Of a stretch of 64,000 nucleotides of DNA, positions 36,401 through 46,150 are shown piece by piece. The notes below the pieces were generated by a model. The model ran no database searches. It saw nothing but the letters and a program-made list of their open reading frames with translations, and was not told where the DNA came from. Source of the DNA: Triplophysa rosa (Eukaryota > Chordata > Actinopteri > Cypriniformes > Nemacheilidae); the NCBI RefSeq assembly GCF_024868665.1, contig NC_079899.1, forward strand, positions 23,243,572 to 23,307,571, read 5' to 3'. Position 1 is the stretch's first letter, and every line of letters begins with the position of its first letter. Made by a program: the position numbers and the translations under genes.

Positions 36401-39400
36401 GGTTAAGCCGCCAAGGGCATTGAGATCTGAGGTTTCTCTTCTTCAGACGGGCACTGGAGCTTTGACACAGATTCAGAACTGCAGGGGAGCTCTTGTTTGT
36501 TTGAAAGTCAATGAGTAATTTTTCCTTTATGTATAATAATGTTTGTGTACTTTGTAATTTATTGCCGTGAGGCGCGTTCCTTTCAATACCAGCAATAGGC
36601 TTTGCGCATGTAAACAAAGAGCATTCCTTGGACCTGAGTCGCACCGTGTTCATGGTTTACATGCACATTTTTTTTGTCTGCGAGCGTCACATGTCCATAT
36701 AAATAACTGCAGTGAATCAATGTGTCTTCAAAAAACATTCACTTTCTCTATCTGACCTGACCTGATCATTTCTGTTGCTTCTTGAAATGTGACGGTGCAT
36801 AAATATTGATTTAAAATAGTCATGAAAGCAAGCAAGAGCAAAAGAAAAACGTTCTTATTTCCGTGCCCACAAGGGTACGATTTCTAAATGTGGCTCACTT
36901 TTTTTAAGGGCCGTAGGTTAGTTTCTTCTGCAATGACTAGTCAAGCTTAGTCACGATAGTTGCTTTAAAGACATCGCTGTTGTCTTACTGCCGGATGGCG
37001 ATATAATGGCAGATAAAAGTTCATCTTTAGTTCATCACTCGAACAGTCTGCAGTCTTTGCCTGGGGCGTCTAGACTGACATACGGTACCATGCATGCCCG
37101 TTTACTTCTGGCTCCAAATTCTCATTTTAAAAGGCTATGTCTCTGTGCTATATTGGGAATATCACTTACAGTAAATGTGTTAAAACATTATTAAGCAAAA
37201 TAACACATTTGTTGTGCCATCTTTCCTTTACAAAACATGCAACAAAAATAATGATCCATAATCTAAAGAACCTGTTTCCACTACAAGTTTTGTTGAAGAG
37301 AAAAGATGTTCGGATGTTAAAGGACCCTTATGGAACCATATAGCCTGCAGAGCTGAAATGACAAATGTATCTTGCAGAGAAAACATTATCTTAGATTTCT
37401 GTGAAGTTTAGCCAAAAACATGCCTGCTATTATATCAGGTTGAATGGTACGGGTGCACATATGCCTGTATTTTTGTCTAATTCAGGCTGATTCATTATGG
37501 CTATAGCTTTTAGATTTTGTTGCTGGTTTACATTATACAGTATCTGCAAATTGGGTCTTTTGATTTGTAACAATTCTTTTAATTTATAATTGATTGATTG
37601 ATTTTTATATACTGCTAATATAATACAAATGTAAAGTAGGCCTTTTATATAAAATATTGGCATTTTCAACTTTACTATTTTTAACTACATTTTTACTTCA
37701 CTTAAAATATAATATTTAAACTTTTAATAACAATATGTTAGATACCATATGTTTGTTTGTTTAACACATTATGAGTCGTTTTGTGTTGGTTTTCTGTTAA
37801 ATAAATAAAAGGGACAACACAAGGTTGAGTTAAAAGTAACACACAATGTGTTGTCTTTAACTAGCCACTTCCTTAGATGTGTTTAGTCAACACTTTTTAT
37901 TTTAGGAGGTGGCTAATTTTGGCTAATTCATATGAATTTGTACAATCTCATTTGTACATTTTAGTACGATTTGGGCAATTCCGTGAAAACGTCAACCTTA
38001 CCATGAACAAATTATGTTTTTACCAAAGCTTTCTACTATACTGACAGCACAGATATAAACATTTTGGTGGTTCAAATACCCATGTGATGTCTCTCTTCAA
38101 GTATTCAAAGCATTTGTTTTATTCTTAGTGAATGATTTTTCATTTTCAGGTAAATGCCCTTTGCAGGATTGTCACATCCATAACGCCCATAACGCTCAAG
38201 ATAGCTATTTTATTTTCTATGAAGAGTCATCCCTTCTCCATTTGTTGTGTATTATTGCTTCAGTTTTGTGCATTTTAATACACAGAAATCCTGCAAAATT
38301 TTTCGTCTCCCAAAAACCATGTCCTTTTTTTGTCACATCCATATTTATTTCTCTTTTTCAAAATGGAAAACTTGTGCAAAGACTGATATTTTTCTGATGT
38401 TGAAACTCTTATCAACAAGGGTTTAGTCAAATTTAAACAAATGGTTTAGTATATTGGTAACAAATACATTCTCTCAGCGTTTAAATGTCACATCCATAAC
38501 GTTCGTTGGAATGCTTGATTCTGATTGGCCTGTGGCGACATTTGCAGGTTGGTTATTCCCAGATAACAACCTCTCAAAACTAATAACACACGGTCACCCG
38601 GATGCAGCAAATCATTTTGACAGGTTTTTTAACAAATTAAATATAAATATGTCTTTTGATAACATATATGACATAATATTTACAAATGATTAAACCAAAT
38701 TGCCTGTTCGTGACATTTGAACGTAGTTTCTTACCTTAAAACCAAAATTAAACGGCTTTTCCTCACGGAAAGTCTGCATTCGGTAAAAATGAGCTAATAA
38801 AATATTTCAAATTCACATTTCATGTCTATTTTTTTCTCATGTGGCAAGTAGCCGGCTGTTATTGCGAAATAAGTCCCTTCTTACCTGATCACACGGTCGG
38901 GGCTTATTTCTGCGATAACAACCATCTGCCCGTACATTATCCCTTACACGTCACATCCATAACGCTAGAATCGCCCATTTGCTTTCGCACCAGTGATGTT
39001 GGGGTTAGGGGTGGGGCTTCAGTATTGCGTTTTTCTACTTATCGTACATTTTTGTACGATTCACAACGTACGAATTCACACAAATAAGCCTCGTAAAATA
39101 ATTATGAATTCGCGTGATATCAGACGGATTGTGTTGTTTTTAACATAACAGTTTTTCGAGTGTACTGTTTAAAGGTATGTATGGCCATTTTGGTTTTCGA
39201 CCTCTTTAGATTCTATTCTCTAATGCGATAACATTCACCCATTTTAATGTGTCATCTTAAGTGCCACCGTGTGTTGGTCTTCAGCTGACATGACAACTCT
39301 CTTGAGTTTTAACCTCTTCCGATGTAACCATGATAAATGAAGCACGAGTGAAATTTAAACTAAAGCTGAATCCCAGCCAGAACTTCAGCTGAGTGAAAAG

Positions 39401-42400
39401 TCCTCACCGGATCCTGTTCTCCACCTCACATCCCTCTGAAATCCTTCAGAAATGAGTGTAGCTTGAGGTCAAAGCGAACTTGATCGCACTTATTTAATTA
39501 AAAGGCTTCTCAGTTTCTCGGGGGTCAAAAATGTGTGTCATCCGTCAGCGGTTCAGAGGGGAAATGGGTGTGAAATGTGTGAGGGATTGTTTGGGGGCAC
39601 CTACAGCATTGCCTTATAAAACAGATTAAAAACAAAACCACACACAGTTCTGGGAAGCTGCCAGAAGGTTCTGGAGGCCCAGGAAGATTTTAGTGACACG
39701 GAGAGCTCGGCGTGGGAGTCGGGAGGTAACGGGGAGGGTGCGGACCCAAGTTTAACAGCACGCAGAGTAAAAGGAACAAGGCCGAGCTGGATTGGGCTGT
39801 AATGGAGGGCTTTGTTATCCGTCTGTGGGTTCAGAGATCGTGTCAGAGGTGGGCAGCTGATGGACGGGCCAGTTAGAGGCGATGTGAAGGTGATGGGCCG
39901 GTCAGAACGGTAATGTTGGGAGTCATAGGTGACGGCGTGTTTGTAGGACGGATATAGGATTACAGATGAGATGAAGAAACCCAAAAGATTCCTCGACAAA
40001 ATGTGTTTATGAATAAAATATGTTGTGTGTGAAGAAAGCGGCCATTGTGCTTGTGTTTTGGAAAGGTACGGTATACAAAATTGCTCTCAGCGGGCAATTT
40101 TAGTACTCGGGGCTTTCATTGCTCAATGGATTTTAAGGGAAGCATCACAATTGCTTATACTTTGAACAAACAGCGCAGTTTGTGCTGTGATACCTCATAT
40201 TGTGTAACTTGAGGAGAAAAACAACTTCGATTACTGAAGTTTTTCTCTAGTGCTTCGCCTAAATTTGACAACTGTAATTCGTATTCGATGCACATTCCCA
40301 TGAATATTAAAAACCCGTCTCTGTAACTGATTCTATGTTGATCAACTGATCATTTTATATGCATGTCTGTATGTACAGTAGCAACATCACAGAACAACCT
40401 TCAGATTCATTCGATTGGTGCTCAAGGAGAGTTTTTTTGTGATGGATGTCACGCGACGACCGCGGTTTTAATGTAAGCCGCAGATTACAGTGCCAGGTCT
40501 TTGTTAATGCTCTGTCATTGTCTGCCGGGCAGATTAATGATAAAAGTCTTTTGTCTTTCCTGCCGCACGGCGCACGAACAAGTTGCAGTTTGCCGGGGAG
40601 ATAGAAATCGCAATTTAATATTCTTCAAAAATGGTCCCGGCAGAGATGGAGCTCTTTGTTCTTGGTAATGATCCAGCGTGGAGATGAATGGAGAGCCTGA
40701 GCTACCACTAATGGGAGTGTTAACAGGTCGCTGCGGCTCGTGGTACCTCCTCTAGCTGTTGCCACAGCAACCAGAAGTGCCACTCTCAAACTGATGGGTT
40801 TCTCCAGCATGACCAGTCAGGCTAAACCAGTGATGGAGGAGGAATTTCGGAGGAGACGTATTATCTTTGTGCACTAGTTGCGTTTGTTGAAACCATGTAG
40901 TTCAATTTGTGATATGCCTTTCGGACTCTAATGCAGGTTTAATTGAAATCCTAAAATGCAGATGTGCGCAACATTTTACTGTATATTCTGAAAACTCATT
41001 TCTTTCTCATTCATTAACCGTTTAGCGTATTGGTTAATAGAGTCCAGCAACGTGTATAAGAATGCAAATTAAGGGTAACTGTGATTAGTTTTTAATTCAG
41101 ATCTATTTTTTAATGCATAAAACATTCATTATGAATGTGGTTTAATTTATAAAGAAAAAAGATTACCTTTGATTGAATTCCTACTTCCCAAGAATAAATT
41201 GCAAGAAAAAAAAATTAAAATACTGGAAACATTAATTGAAAAACTGTATTGAAAAAGGGTTATATATGGGCTCATAGTTTTATTAATTATATTTTTAATA
41301 ATAATTATATTAATTTTGTATTTAGCACTGATAAGGAACAGAATAATAACAATAAACAATAATTAATAACAACAGCAATAATAATAATAATAGTAATGTC
41401 ATTATAATAATTATACATTATAATTATTGTTATATATTATAGTATTATTATCTGAATTTATCAAAAATGTTCTTAAAATACAAAAAGTACCTTTATATAG
41501 AGCATTTAACAACAACTTGTCAACATTACTTTATGTAATTGCTCATAATTCTTAAATTGTGATAAAAAGATTTGTAAAAACTCATTATTCTTACCCTAAC
41601 AACCACCCAGAATAACCTAGCAACCACAAAGCAACACCTTGTTGGTGTCGTCTTATTAATTTTGCCTGTGTTTTATTGACATGTAAATGTACAGTAACCA
41701 TTACAGTATTTGTTGGGAATGTTATCTAAGACTTTATTTGTAATTCTTGTACATATGTATTTTTGTCTTTTGTCTTGTCTTTGTGTAGAAGCGTACAAGA
41801 AAGTTTTTTTTCCATTATACTTTATACGTGGTACATACTGTATGACAATAAATGGCTTTCGCTTTGGATGGCAGCACAGTCATTCTTTAAACTAACACGG
41901 TTGGCATAAATTGTAAATCTCTGTTTTTGTTTATTTTAGTCTAGTCGACCTTCCAGCTATTTTTTTCTGACAGTCAAGTATAAATATTTCTGAGAATATT
42001 ATTTCACATCCATCATAGCCCTTCAGCTGCTAAAAGCATTTGTTCATTCTTTTGTGGTCACGTTTAAAGAGCGTGATACCTCGAGACGTTTTAACAACTA
42101 GCAAAATCACAGGAGCCTTACAAAAGGACCTGAGGACCTTAAAGCATCAATCTCTGCTATTGGATGACCTTGACAATACAATGCAGTTCTGTACCATGTG
42201 ATGAATAATATTATAGAGGGCTGTCTCAAAACACAAAAGTCCACTGCAGGCAGACAGTGACTGAGCTTCTTTATAGAAGAAACCCCGGAGAGTTTGAGAA
42301 CATGTGAAGAAAGCGAATGGTTTGTGATCTGAGCACTTCATCATTACTTTTACTGCCAAGGATTTGACCTTGAAGTGAAAGTCCACCAAGGCTATGAAGA

Positions 42401-44623
42401 TAAAATCTAGAAATCTTATCGGGATATCGAGAAAATGTTCAAATTGTACAGTCACATTACAGAAGTAAAATGTGTTACAAATATTGTTTTTGTTTGAAGT
42501 ATATATTTCATCTCTCATGCAACTTCAAGCACAAGGGGGCTCTGTGACATTTATGTTGTGGTTTTAAAGCGCTACACAATGAAACTGTATTGTTTGCCCG
42601 TCCCAGCACAGATTCGCACCCGTGAGTCTGGCCCGCTGCCCTCGGCTCACTGCGTATGAATGGGAATTGTGGAATAAAGGCTTTTCTCTCTAACACTGCT
42701 GACAGGGAATATCACCCTCGTGCTGACGTTAGCATGTTTCCTGCCAGCATTCCACTATTAATCTCATGTGCTCATATACCATAGATAAACGTGTAATTAA
42801 AAGCAGTGAAGCTTTCTTCTGAGACATGAGAGGTGAGATCTAACAAGAGATCGAATCAGTTTTTGTGTCTGCTACAGCAGATGTCTGATGTATTTATTGT
42901 TAAAGATGAACTGGCCGGGGAAATATTAAGAGTATTGCTTGCAGATGCTAGTTTATAGTACATTTCTGTATAATAGAAGGAACATAGATCTGTCATATAA
43001 ACAATCCCACTGTAGTTTACTTTAGTATTTACTAGAGATGCACCGATATATCGGCCAATAATCGGAATCGGTCGATAAAAGCACATTTTTCACACTGTCG
43101 GCTGATAGTTTAAAAACAGACGAGGATCAGTGCCGATATATCCTGTCAATCAAAAATGGACAGAAAAATGCTACAGATGTGTACTCTGTATATAGAACAT
43201 TTTAAGAAACATCATCATCATGTTCGATATTAATATTGTCATTGCACTGATATATCGGTATCGGTGGAGAAATTTAGTTTCGGTGCATTTCTAGTATTTA
43301 CTATAGTAAACTGTAGTGAAATTTCTAGATGCCACTTGACAAAATGTAAACACTGGTTCAATCGTATGTATTTAAATCTTAAAGATGTTCGGTTAACATT
43401 TTCATTTGGTTATAAATTTACTGTTGTTTGCATTTTGTTCAAACGTTTGTGTAGTGTTAAAAAAAATGTGAAACTGGAAGTTTTTCTCGACCAGCGTTGG
43501 ACCAATATTGTTTACCTCTTCCGAAGTGATCTAGAGTGTTTTTGAAGTTTACCTAGTAAATAGTAAAGTGTTCTACAGTATGTACTACAGTTTATCAATT
43601 CACTATAGCTGTACAGAATAGTATGCATTGACAAAGTGTCATATAATATTGTTGTCGGCTCTCCAAACTGCTACTTTTTAGGAAATGGAAAAAATATGAT
43701 GTGTTAACAAGCTCTTTTATTAGTTAAATATGTGAAGGATGACCAATAGTAATTTTTTATGAAAATAATAATGGAAATGATGCAATGTTTCCATTCAACA
43801 TAGACAATATATAAACTTAATATACTACAATTTACTATATTTGTATACTATAATTTTCTAACTATTTTAACTATAATTTTAACTATTGTTGCATCTTTGG
43901 TCATAGCTCATGAATGTTCCCCTCTGGCATATTTATTATGTCCATGATTTTATTATGTCCATGATATTCTGGAATACTAGTTTCTGCTTGAAACTTGAAA
44001 TAATTGAGTGTTATCCCAGAGCAACGTTTTCATTTCTCCTATCACTCCGCAGTCTCTCATTTTATCATATACCTTTGTTCCTACTGCCAGTGCTCAAAAT
44101 AATCCTCCTCCCACAGATTCTACTACTGTGATCCTCATCCATCCAGAGCTGTGGAGCTTCTGCGAGTGGGGAAGCTGCAGCACTTCTTGGGTAGCGTGGA
44201 GGAAGCTCAGAGAAGCTTCACACGGGTATGTTATCCACACAGAGATCAGCGCAGAACCGAAACGAGGCTTTCGATTGTGGTTGACTGTGGATGCTGGCCT
44301 AATCTAAATGTTTGTTGATAAAAAACAATGGTATAGCTGTATCTGCACTGGCTCTCTCTATCTGCGTGTCTGCTGAAAAACATGCTGTAGTTGCCAGATC
44401 TCGATCATGTGTCTTAGGCAAGCCCTCAGCATGCCCAAGTCACCGCTCACCGCTGCTAGAAAAGCCTTCTATTCTGTAAATATTCAATGAATGTTTAACT
44501 ATAACCTCTGTTCATCCTCAGGCCTATGACATCATGAAGGTGACCCATGGGGCGGAGCATGCCCTGACTAATGAGGTGAGCAAGAAGCTGGGAGAGTGCC
44601 AGGCCGAATTGGGTCGAGTCTAG
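15693..44623 (+). CDS. smyd3: SMYD3, SET and MYND domain protein 3 (partial, 3' seven exons)
   Basis: SMYD3 is a lysine methyltransferase using S-adenosylmethionine (reported substrates include MAP3K2 and histones), acting in cytoplasm and nucleus. Seven exons join with matching phases to 756 nt: 251 residues plus a TAG. By alignment from memory with the 428-residue human protein, this is residue ~178 to the end. Visible are the end of the SET domain (VGVGLYP, then SLLNHDCRPNC), the post-SET zinc cysteines (CQCKRC), and the helical C-terminal lobe ending in KVTHGAEHALTNEVSKKL, which matches SMYD3 better than SMYD1 or SMYD2. Every junction is GT-AG. The MYND finger and early SET exons are not in the window. 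It converges with KIF26B, as in human. Confidence 0.93.
16757..17060. repeat. Diverged tandem duplication, ~154-bp period
   Basis: AATTGTTATTATTGAATT recurs at 16757 and 16911. Both copies are followed in the same order by a TTTGTGTT word, TATGGC(T)ATTATTATTATTAA, ...ATAGATGGTC and GCC(C/T)TCTGTTTTTT. Copies are substantially diverged. Confidence 0.55.
17650..17902. repeat. TTAAAGGGA short inverted-repeat element (copy 1)
   Basis: The left end is TTCAAGGGATAGTTC, with one change in the expected TTAA. The right end is GGGTGAACTGTCCCTTTAA. Internal words shared with the other copies include GAAGTCAATGGGGGCC and GAATGACATGAGGATGA. It is non-autonomous, with no coding capacity. Confidence 0.7.
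19093..19386. repeat. TTAAAGGGA short inverted-repeat element (copy 2)
   Basis: It starts TTAAACCCATAGTTCACCC and ends GGTGAACTGTCCCTTTAA. The two halves are near-complementary over most of their length (for example AAGAAGATATTTTGAAGAAT on the left against ATTCTTCAAAATATCTTTTC on the right), so a single strand could fold into a long hairpin. Short frames on both strands here are artefacts of the palindrome. Confidence 0.8.
21836..21938 (+). CDS. smyd3: SMYD3 exon 2 of 7 visible (SET domain, NH[S/D]C motif)
   Basis: The acceptor is GTTTGTAACAG and the donor is GTATCT. The 103-nt exon completes the split Ser and reads MSLLNHDCRPNC, then VMMFEGKTIKLRAVRVIRAC and EE. N and H of NHDC correspond to human N205/H206, which line the cofactor pocket, and the Cys is one zinc ligand. 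Ser of the usual NHSC is Asp here. A CA microsatellite starts 8 nt past the exon. Confidence 0.95.
21947..21996. repeat. (AC)25 microsatellite at a splice donor
   Basis: The repeat begins directly after GTATCTGT, the first eight intron bases downstream of a SMYD3 exon. CA runs near donors are known binding sites for hnRNP L, so length variation could influence splicing. That effect is inferred. Confidence 0.95.
22078..22325. repeat. GGTTCTTTAT / AAGAACCTT teleost repeat element
   Basis: Repeated complementary words (AAAGGTTCTTTAT, TGGTTCCATAAAGAACCTTC, GTAGGTTCTTTG, AAGGTTCTTTGGG, GAAGAACCTTTG) mark a foldback-type short element common in cyprinids. Its exact ends are unclear, and no target duplication was found. 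Confidence 0.45.
24434..24493. repeat. CT-rich microsatellite
   Basis: A (CT)n run interrupted by CGCTCGCTCG, preceded by GAGTGAGTGAAGAATTC. The same left flank occurs before a shorter CT run at 23940-23955. Confidence 0.9.
24757..24867 (+). CDS. smyd3: SMYD3 exon 3 of 7 visible (post-SET zinc cysteines)
   Basis: The acceptor is CTCTCTCCAG and the donor is GTGAGC. The 111-nt exon is in phase 0 on both sides and encodes 37 residues: LTISYTDVLAPCRERQSHLQ, then EQYNFLCQCKRCTTEDR. C-x-C-x2-C in CQCKRC supplies three zinc ligands that pack with the NHDC cysteine. It aligns with human LTICYLDMLMTSEERRKQLR. Confidence 0.95.
26153..26215 (+). repeat. SINE tail fragment
   Basis: TTGCTTTGGATAAAAATGTC closely matches the SINE tail at 390-420 and is preceded by similar AT-rich body sequence. 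The tRNA head is missing or unrecognisable. Confidence 0.45.
26298..26443. repeat. TTAAAGGGA-type element, short diverged copy (copy 3)
   Basis: It starts TTAAAGAAACGGTTCACAAA, contains TTCATTTACTCACCCTC and AGGGTGAATAAAAGATGGCA, and ends GCCTTTAA. It is shortened to 146 bp. Its right TTAA is shared with the next element. Confidence 0.6.
26440..26898. mobile_element. TTAACCCTTTGATGCAC inverted-repeat element (interrupted)
   Basis: The termini TTAACCCTTTGATGCACAA (26440) and TTGTGCATCAAAGGGTTAA (to 26898) are perfect inverted repeats of 19 bp with TTAA ends. A hAT-type element (26565-26866) is inserted inside. Without it the element is only ~150 bp. Confidence 0.65.
26565..26866. mobile_element. 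hAT-type element with 8-bp TSD
   Basis: An exact 8-bp duplication, CTTTAGAC, flanks it (26557-26564 and 26867-26874). The ends are CAGGGGTTTTCAACC and ...GTTGAGAACTACTT, degenerate versions of the hAT terminus CAGTGGTTCTCAAC. The interior is rich in GGCCCCCC blocks. There is no coding frame. Confidence 0.8.
27770..27894. mobile_element. Short hAT-type MITE
   Basis: The inverted termini are CAGTGGTTCTCAAC and GTTGAGAACCACTG. The flanks CTGTACCC and CTGTAGCC are an 8-bp target duplication with one mismatch. Length is 125 bp, with no coding capacity. Confidence 0.8.
27900..27990 (+). repeat. Degenerate tRNA-derived SINE remnant
   Basis: GATGGAGCAT ... GGGTTTGACTCCC resembles decayed A and B boxes at tRNA-like spacing, followed by AATGTAATGAAAGC. 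The match is weak. Confidence 0.3.
28759..29050. mobile_element. hAT-type MITE with 8-bp TSD
   Basis: TTTTTCAA occurs at 28751-28758 and again at 29051-29058 as a perfect 8-bp duplication. The ends TTACGCCGTGGTCACACTTG and the complement of the right end (TAATGCCGCGGTTAGACTAG) are imperfect inverted repeats. Length is 292 bp. Confidence 0.6.
29768..30057. repeat. TTAAAGGGA short inverted-repeat element (copy 4, left end eroded)
   Basis: It contains CATCATTTACTCACCCTC, AAAGAAGATATTTTGAAG and GGGTGAGTAAACGATGACAG, and ends GGGTGAACTGTCACTTTAA. The leftmost ~30 bp no longer match. Confidence 0.7.
30711..30798 (+). CDS. smyd3: SMYD3 exon 4 of 7 visible
   Basis: The acceptor is TTGTCTGAACAG and the donor is GTATCC. 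The 88-nt exon encodes DCEMLAGEKSAWMAVRDSIP, then HLQQLQSEQ plus one base. It aligns with human DADMLTGDEQVWKEVQESLK at the start of the C-terminal helical lobe. Confidence 0.92.
30799..31577 (+). other. smyd3: SMYD3 intron
   Basis: A short 779-bp intron. About a third of it is a TTAAAGGGA-type element (31126-31394), which ends ~180 bp before the next exon. Nothing else is recognisable. Confidence 0.85.
31126..31394. repeat. TTAAAGGGA short inverted-repeat element (copy 5)
   Basis: Internal halves are complementary (AAAAGAAGATATTTTGAAGA against TTCTTCAAAATATCTTCTTT). The right end is GGGTGAACTATCCCTTTAA, and the left terminal ~25 bp are lost. Confidence 0.75.
31578..31752 (+). CDS. smyd3: SMYD3 exon 5 of 7 visible (C-terminal helical lobe)
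   Basis: The acceptor is GCATGTAATAAG, with a weak polypyrimidine tract. The donor is a perfect GTAAGT. The 175-nt exon completes a His codon and reads WEALLKESQTLLHRYADVVP, DKNIYVLRLLDLATDACISL and DDYERALEYGSRALEPY. It matches human WEQVLAMCQAIISSNSERLP and the region following, the TPR-like helices that gate the substrate cleft. Confidence 0.94.
32050..32318. repeat. TTAAAGGGA short inverted-repeat element (copy 6)
   Basis: The left end is degraded but carries ACCATAGTAGGAAAAATTAC, shared with the copies at 56804 and 59333 (a subfamily). The right end is GGGTGAACTGTCCCTTTAA. Confidence 0.7.
35322..35870. mobile_element. hAT-type element with 8-bp TSD
   Basis: TCTTCTGT flanks both ends exactly (35314-35321 and 35871-35878). 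The inverted ends are AAGGGTTGTTC...GATTAATCGCATCC on the left and GGATGCGATTAATAGAACAG...CCCTA on the right. Subterminal arms contain complementary TATTTATTTTGTATTTATAA words. The central ~200 bp (35480-35685) looks unrelated to the arms. No transposase is present. Confidence 0.75.
35965..36262. repeat. TTAAAGGGA short inverted-repeat element (copy 7)
   Basis: The left end TTAAAGGGACAGTTCACCCA is intact. The right end ACTATCCCTTCAA has one change in TTAA. The full interior palindrome is present. Confidence 0.8.
37905..39100. repeat. Fossil DNA element with repeated GTCACATCCATAACG words
   Basis: The 15-mer GTCACATCCATAACG occurs at 38171, 38487 and 38950, with a 12-base partial at 38332, all on the plus strand. 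The two ends of the region carry the teleost words TTTGTACATTTTAGTACGAT (37960s) and TCGTACATTTTTGTACGATT (39040s). An imperfect hairpin (38854-38876 with 38898-38922) is inside. Short frames such as 38454-38693 have no recognisable domain. I take it as a degraded transposon of unknown class. Confidence 0.4.
43033..43293. mobile_element. hAT-type MITE with 8-bp TSD
   Basis: GTATTTAC flanks it exactly (43025-43032 and 43294-43301). The inverted ends are TAGAGATGCACCGATATATC and ...GATATATCGG...TCGGTGCATTTCTA, the familiar TAGNGATGCACCGA hAT terminus. Length is 261 bp, non-coding. Confidence 0.85.
44117..44225 (+). CDS. smyd3: SMYD3 exon 6 of 7 visible
   Basis: The acceptor is CTCCTCCCACAG and the donor is GTATGT. 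The 109-nt exon completes a Lys codon and reads FYYCDPHPSRAVELLRVGKL, then QHFLGSVEEAQRSFTR. It aligns with human IFFPGSHPVRGVQVMKVGKL. Confidence 0.94.
44522..44623 (+). CDS. smyd3: SMYD3 final coding exon
   Basis: The acceptor is TTCATCCTCAG. The exon reads AYDIMKVTHGAEHALTNEVS, then KKLGECQAELGRV and TAG at 44621-44623. The conserved IMKVTHG-EH core matches human IMRVTHGREHSL. The last few residues diverge, as expected at the C-terminus. Confidence 0.95.
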   Translation, partial: AYDIMKVTHGAEHALTNEVSKKLGECQAELGRV

Positions 44624-44845
44624 CCTGCCCTGTGCCGAGGCATATCCCTGTGTCATCATCGCACCGCCTGAAGACCGGCTTGAGCACAGACATCACAGCA
44701 CATCTCCAGACCCCCCGTCCTCCAGCCTCTGACATGCTGGCTGTCAATCAGCACTCTGCTAAATTTGCTCTCAAATGGAATTTTTCTGGGTGGCTGTGTC
44801 TGCCACCTGCTTTTGTGCCGCTGTGTATCCGACCAGCTGGCTAGA

Positions 44846-44851
44846 ATTAAA
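44846..44851 (+). promoter_or_regulatory. smyd3: Possible SMYD3 polyadenylation signal (ATTAAA)
   Basis: ATTAAA lies 223 bp past the stop, followed by an A-rich tract and then a T-run and TGCGC. It would give a short 3' UTR. The next AATAAA is near 45475, so the true site is not certain. Confidence 0.35.
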
Positions 44852-45887
44852 CAAAAAAAAGAAAAAAAAGAATATTTTTTTGCGCGCCAGAGGGATGATC
44901 TGCATTGCTCTCTGCTGTGCATTTTCATTCCATTTACAGAACAGTTGAGAAAATGTTTATGGCAAGTTTTTATGTAATGCAATCAAAGTGGCTTCCCAAC
45001 ACATGAGCCGTTCATTTTCAACACTGAGTTTAAAAAATAAGTTGTTTGTTGGAGATTCAAGTTTTAAACATTATGATCCGACAACAAAAATTTGTGGATA
45101 AATCTGAAGCATACACGATTACAAAAGATGGCACTTTCAAATGTGCAGTATGCAACTATTACAAAGTTTAAGCGATTTGGATTGTTCCGAAGTAGAAGTT
45201 CACCGGAAAATGTACATTCCCATAATTTACTAAATGTTATCTTCTTACAGTATATGGGACTTCAACTTGAAATGTAAACAAACAGGTCTGAAGTTTGTTG
45301 ATATTTTCAAATCTCATCGTTGTTTGCATGACTAGATGTCATATGGATGTTTTATGCATGTTTACGAGATGTGGGACAATCATTAAGATTTTACGTCACT
45401 TAAATCTTGCACTCAGATCAGACATTTTCAATTTAAAAAATAAGCTATAAATCATAATCATCGACATTTCACCTAAATAAAAGGTACAGGCAGGACAGAA
45501 AATTTTGAGACATACTGTTTGCGGAAATATTAAGAACCTTAGAAATGAGCCATTCAACAAAATGACTGTTGGGACGTAGCTTCTCAAAAAGGTTTATTAC
45601 ACTTTTGCTTAATGGTCCTTAAAACCACTTGTTTATCCATTTTAGATGATTTCATTTTGATTTAGATTTAATAATAACATGTATGTTATGCTTCATAAAG
45701 AACAGACTGAACACACATTAGTGCTTCAGTTTCTCATCATTTCTCACCAGTACTTTCATTTGTTGTATGGAGCATGCTTACTACGAAACGCATCTCATCA
45801 TATTTCATCTAAACACAATTCTAAAAGATGAAAAGCGGTAGTTTTTGTATCAGTGTCACATAAATAATCAAGTTATTTGCTGAAGTT

Positions 45888-46150
45888 TTAAAGGGATAAT
45901 TTACTAAAATGTCCTCTTAGAATTTACCATCATGTCTTTCAAAACCTGTATATGAATCTTTCCTCGGTGGATTCATATGGAAAATATTTTGAGAAATGTC
46001 TCCGTAGTTTTGTGTCTATACAATGAAGGCCAATGTTGTTTGGTTACCAACATTCTTTAAATATCTACTTTCACACTGGAGATAAAACTAAAATGGTTCC
46101 ACTAAAGGTCTCAACATACTAGGAAAGCAATTTAAAAAACAGTCCCTTTA
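45888..46150. repeat. TTAAAGGGA short inverted-repeat element (copy 8, right half decayed)
   Basis: It starts TTAAAGGGATAATTTACTAA and keeps GAAAATATTTTGAGAAATGT and TTTGGTTACCAACATTCTTT. The right end is only suggested by CAGTCCCTTTAG. Confidence 0.55.

Larger units (their letters stand above)
31753..44116 (+). other. smyd3: SMYD3 intron (12.4 kb)
   Basis: No exon was found. Repeats are a TTAAAGGGA element (32050-32318), a hAT-type element (35322-35870), another TTAAAGGGA element (35965-36262), a fossil element with repeated GTCACATCCATAACG words (about 37905-39100) and a hAT-type element (43033-43293). About 32.3-35.3, 36.3-37.8 and 39.1-43.0 kb show AT-rich DNA with nothing I can name. 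Confidence 0.85.

Noticed and set aside
38454..38693. 79-codon plus-strand frame
   Set aside because: It starts across a copy of the repeated GTCACATCCATAACG word and shows no domain. It is more likely part of a degraded transposon.
41583..41640. AACAACCACCCAGAATAACC-type repeat words
   Set aside because: They resemble a common fish minisatellite, but only about one and a half units are present, too little to call.
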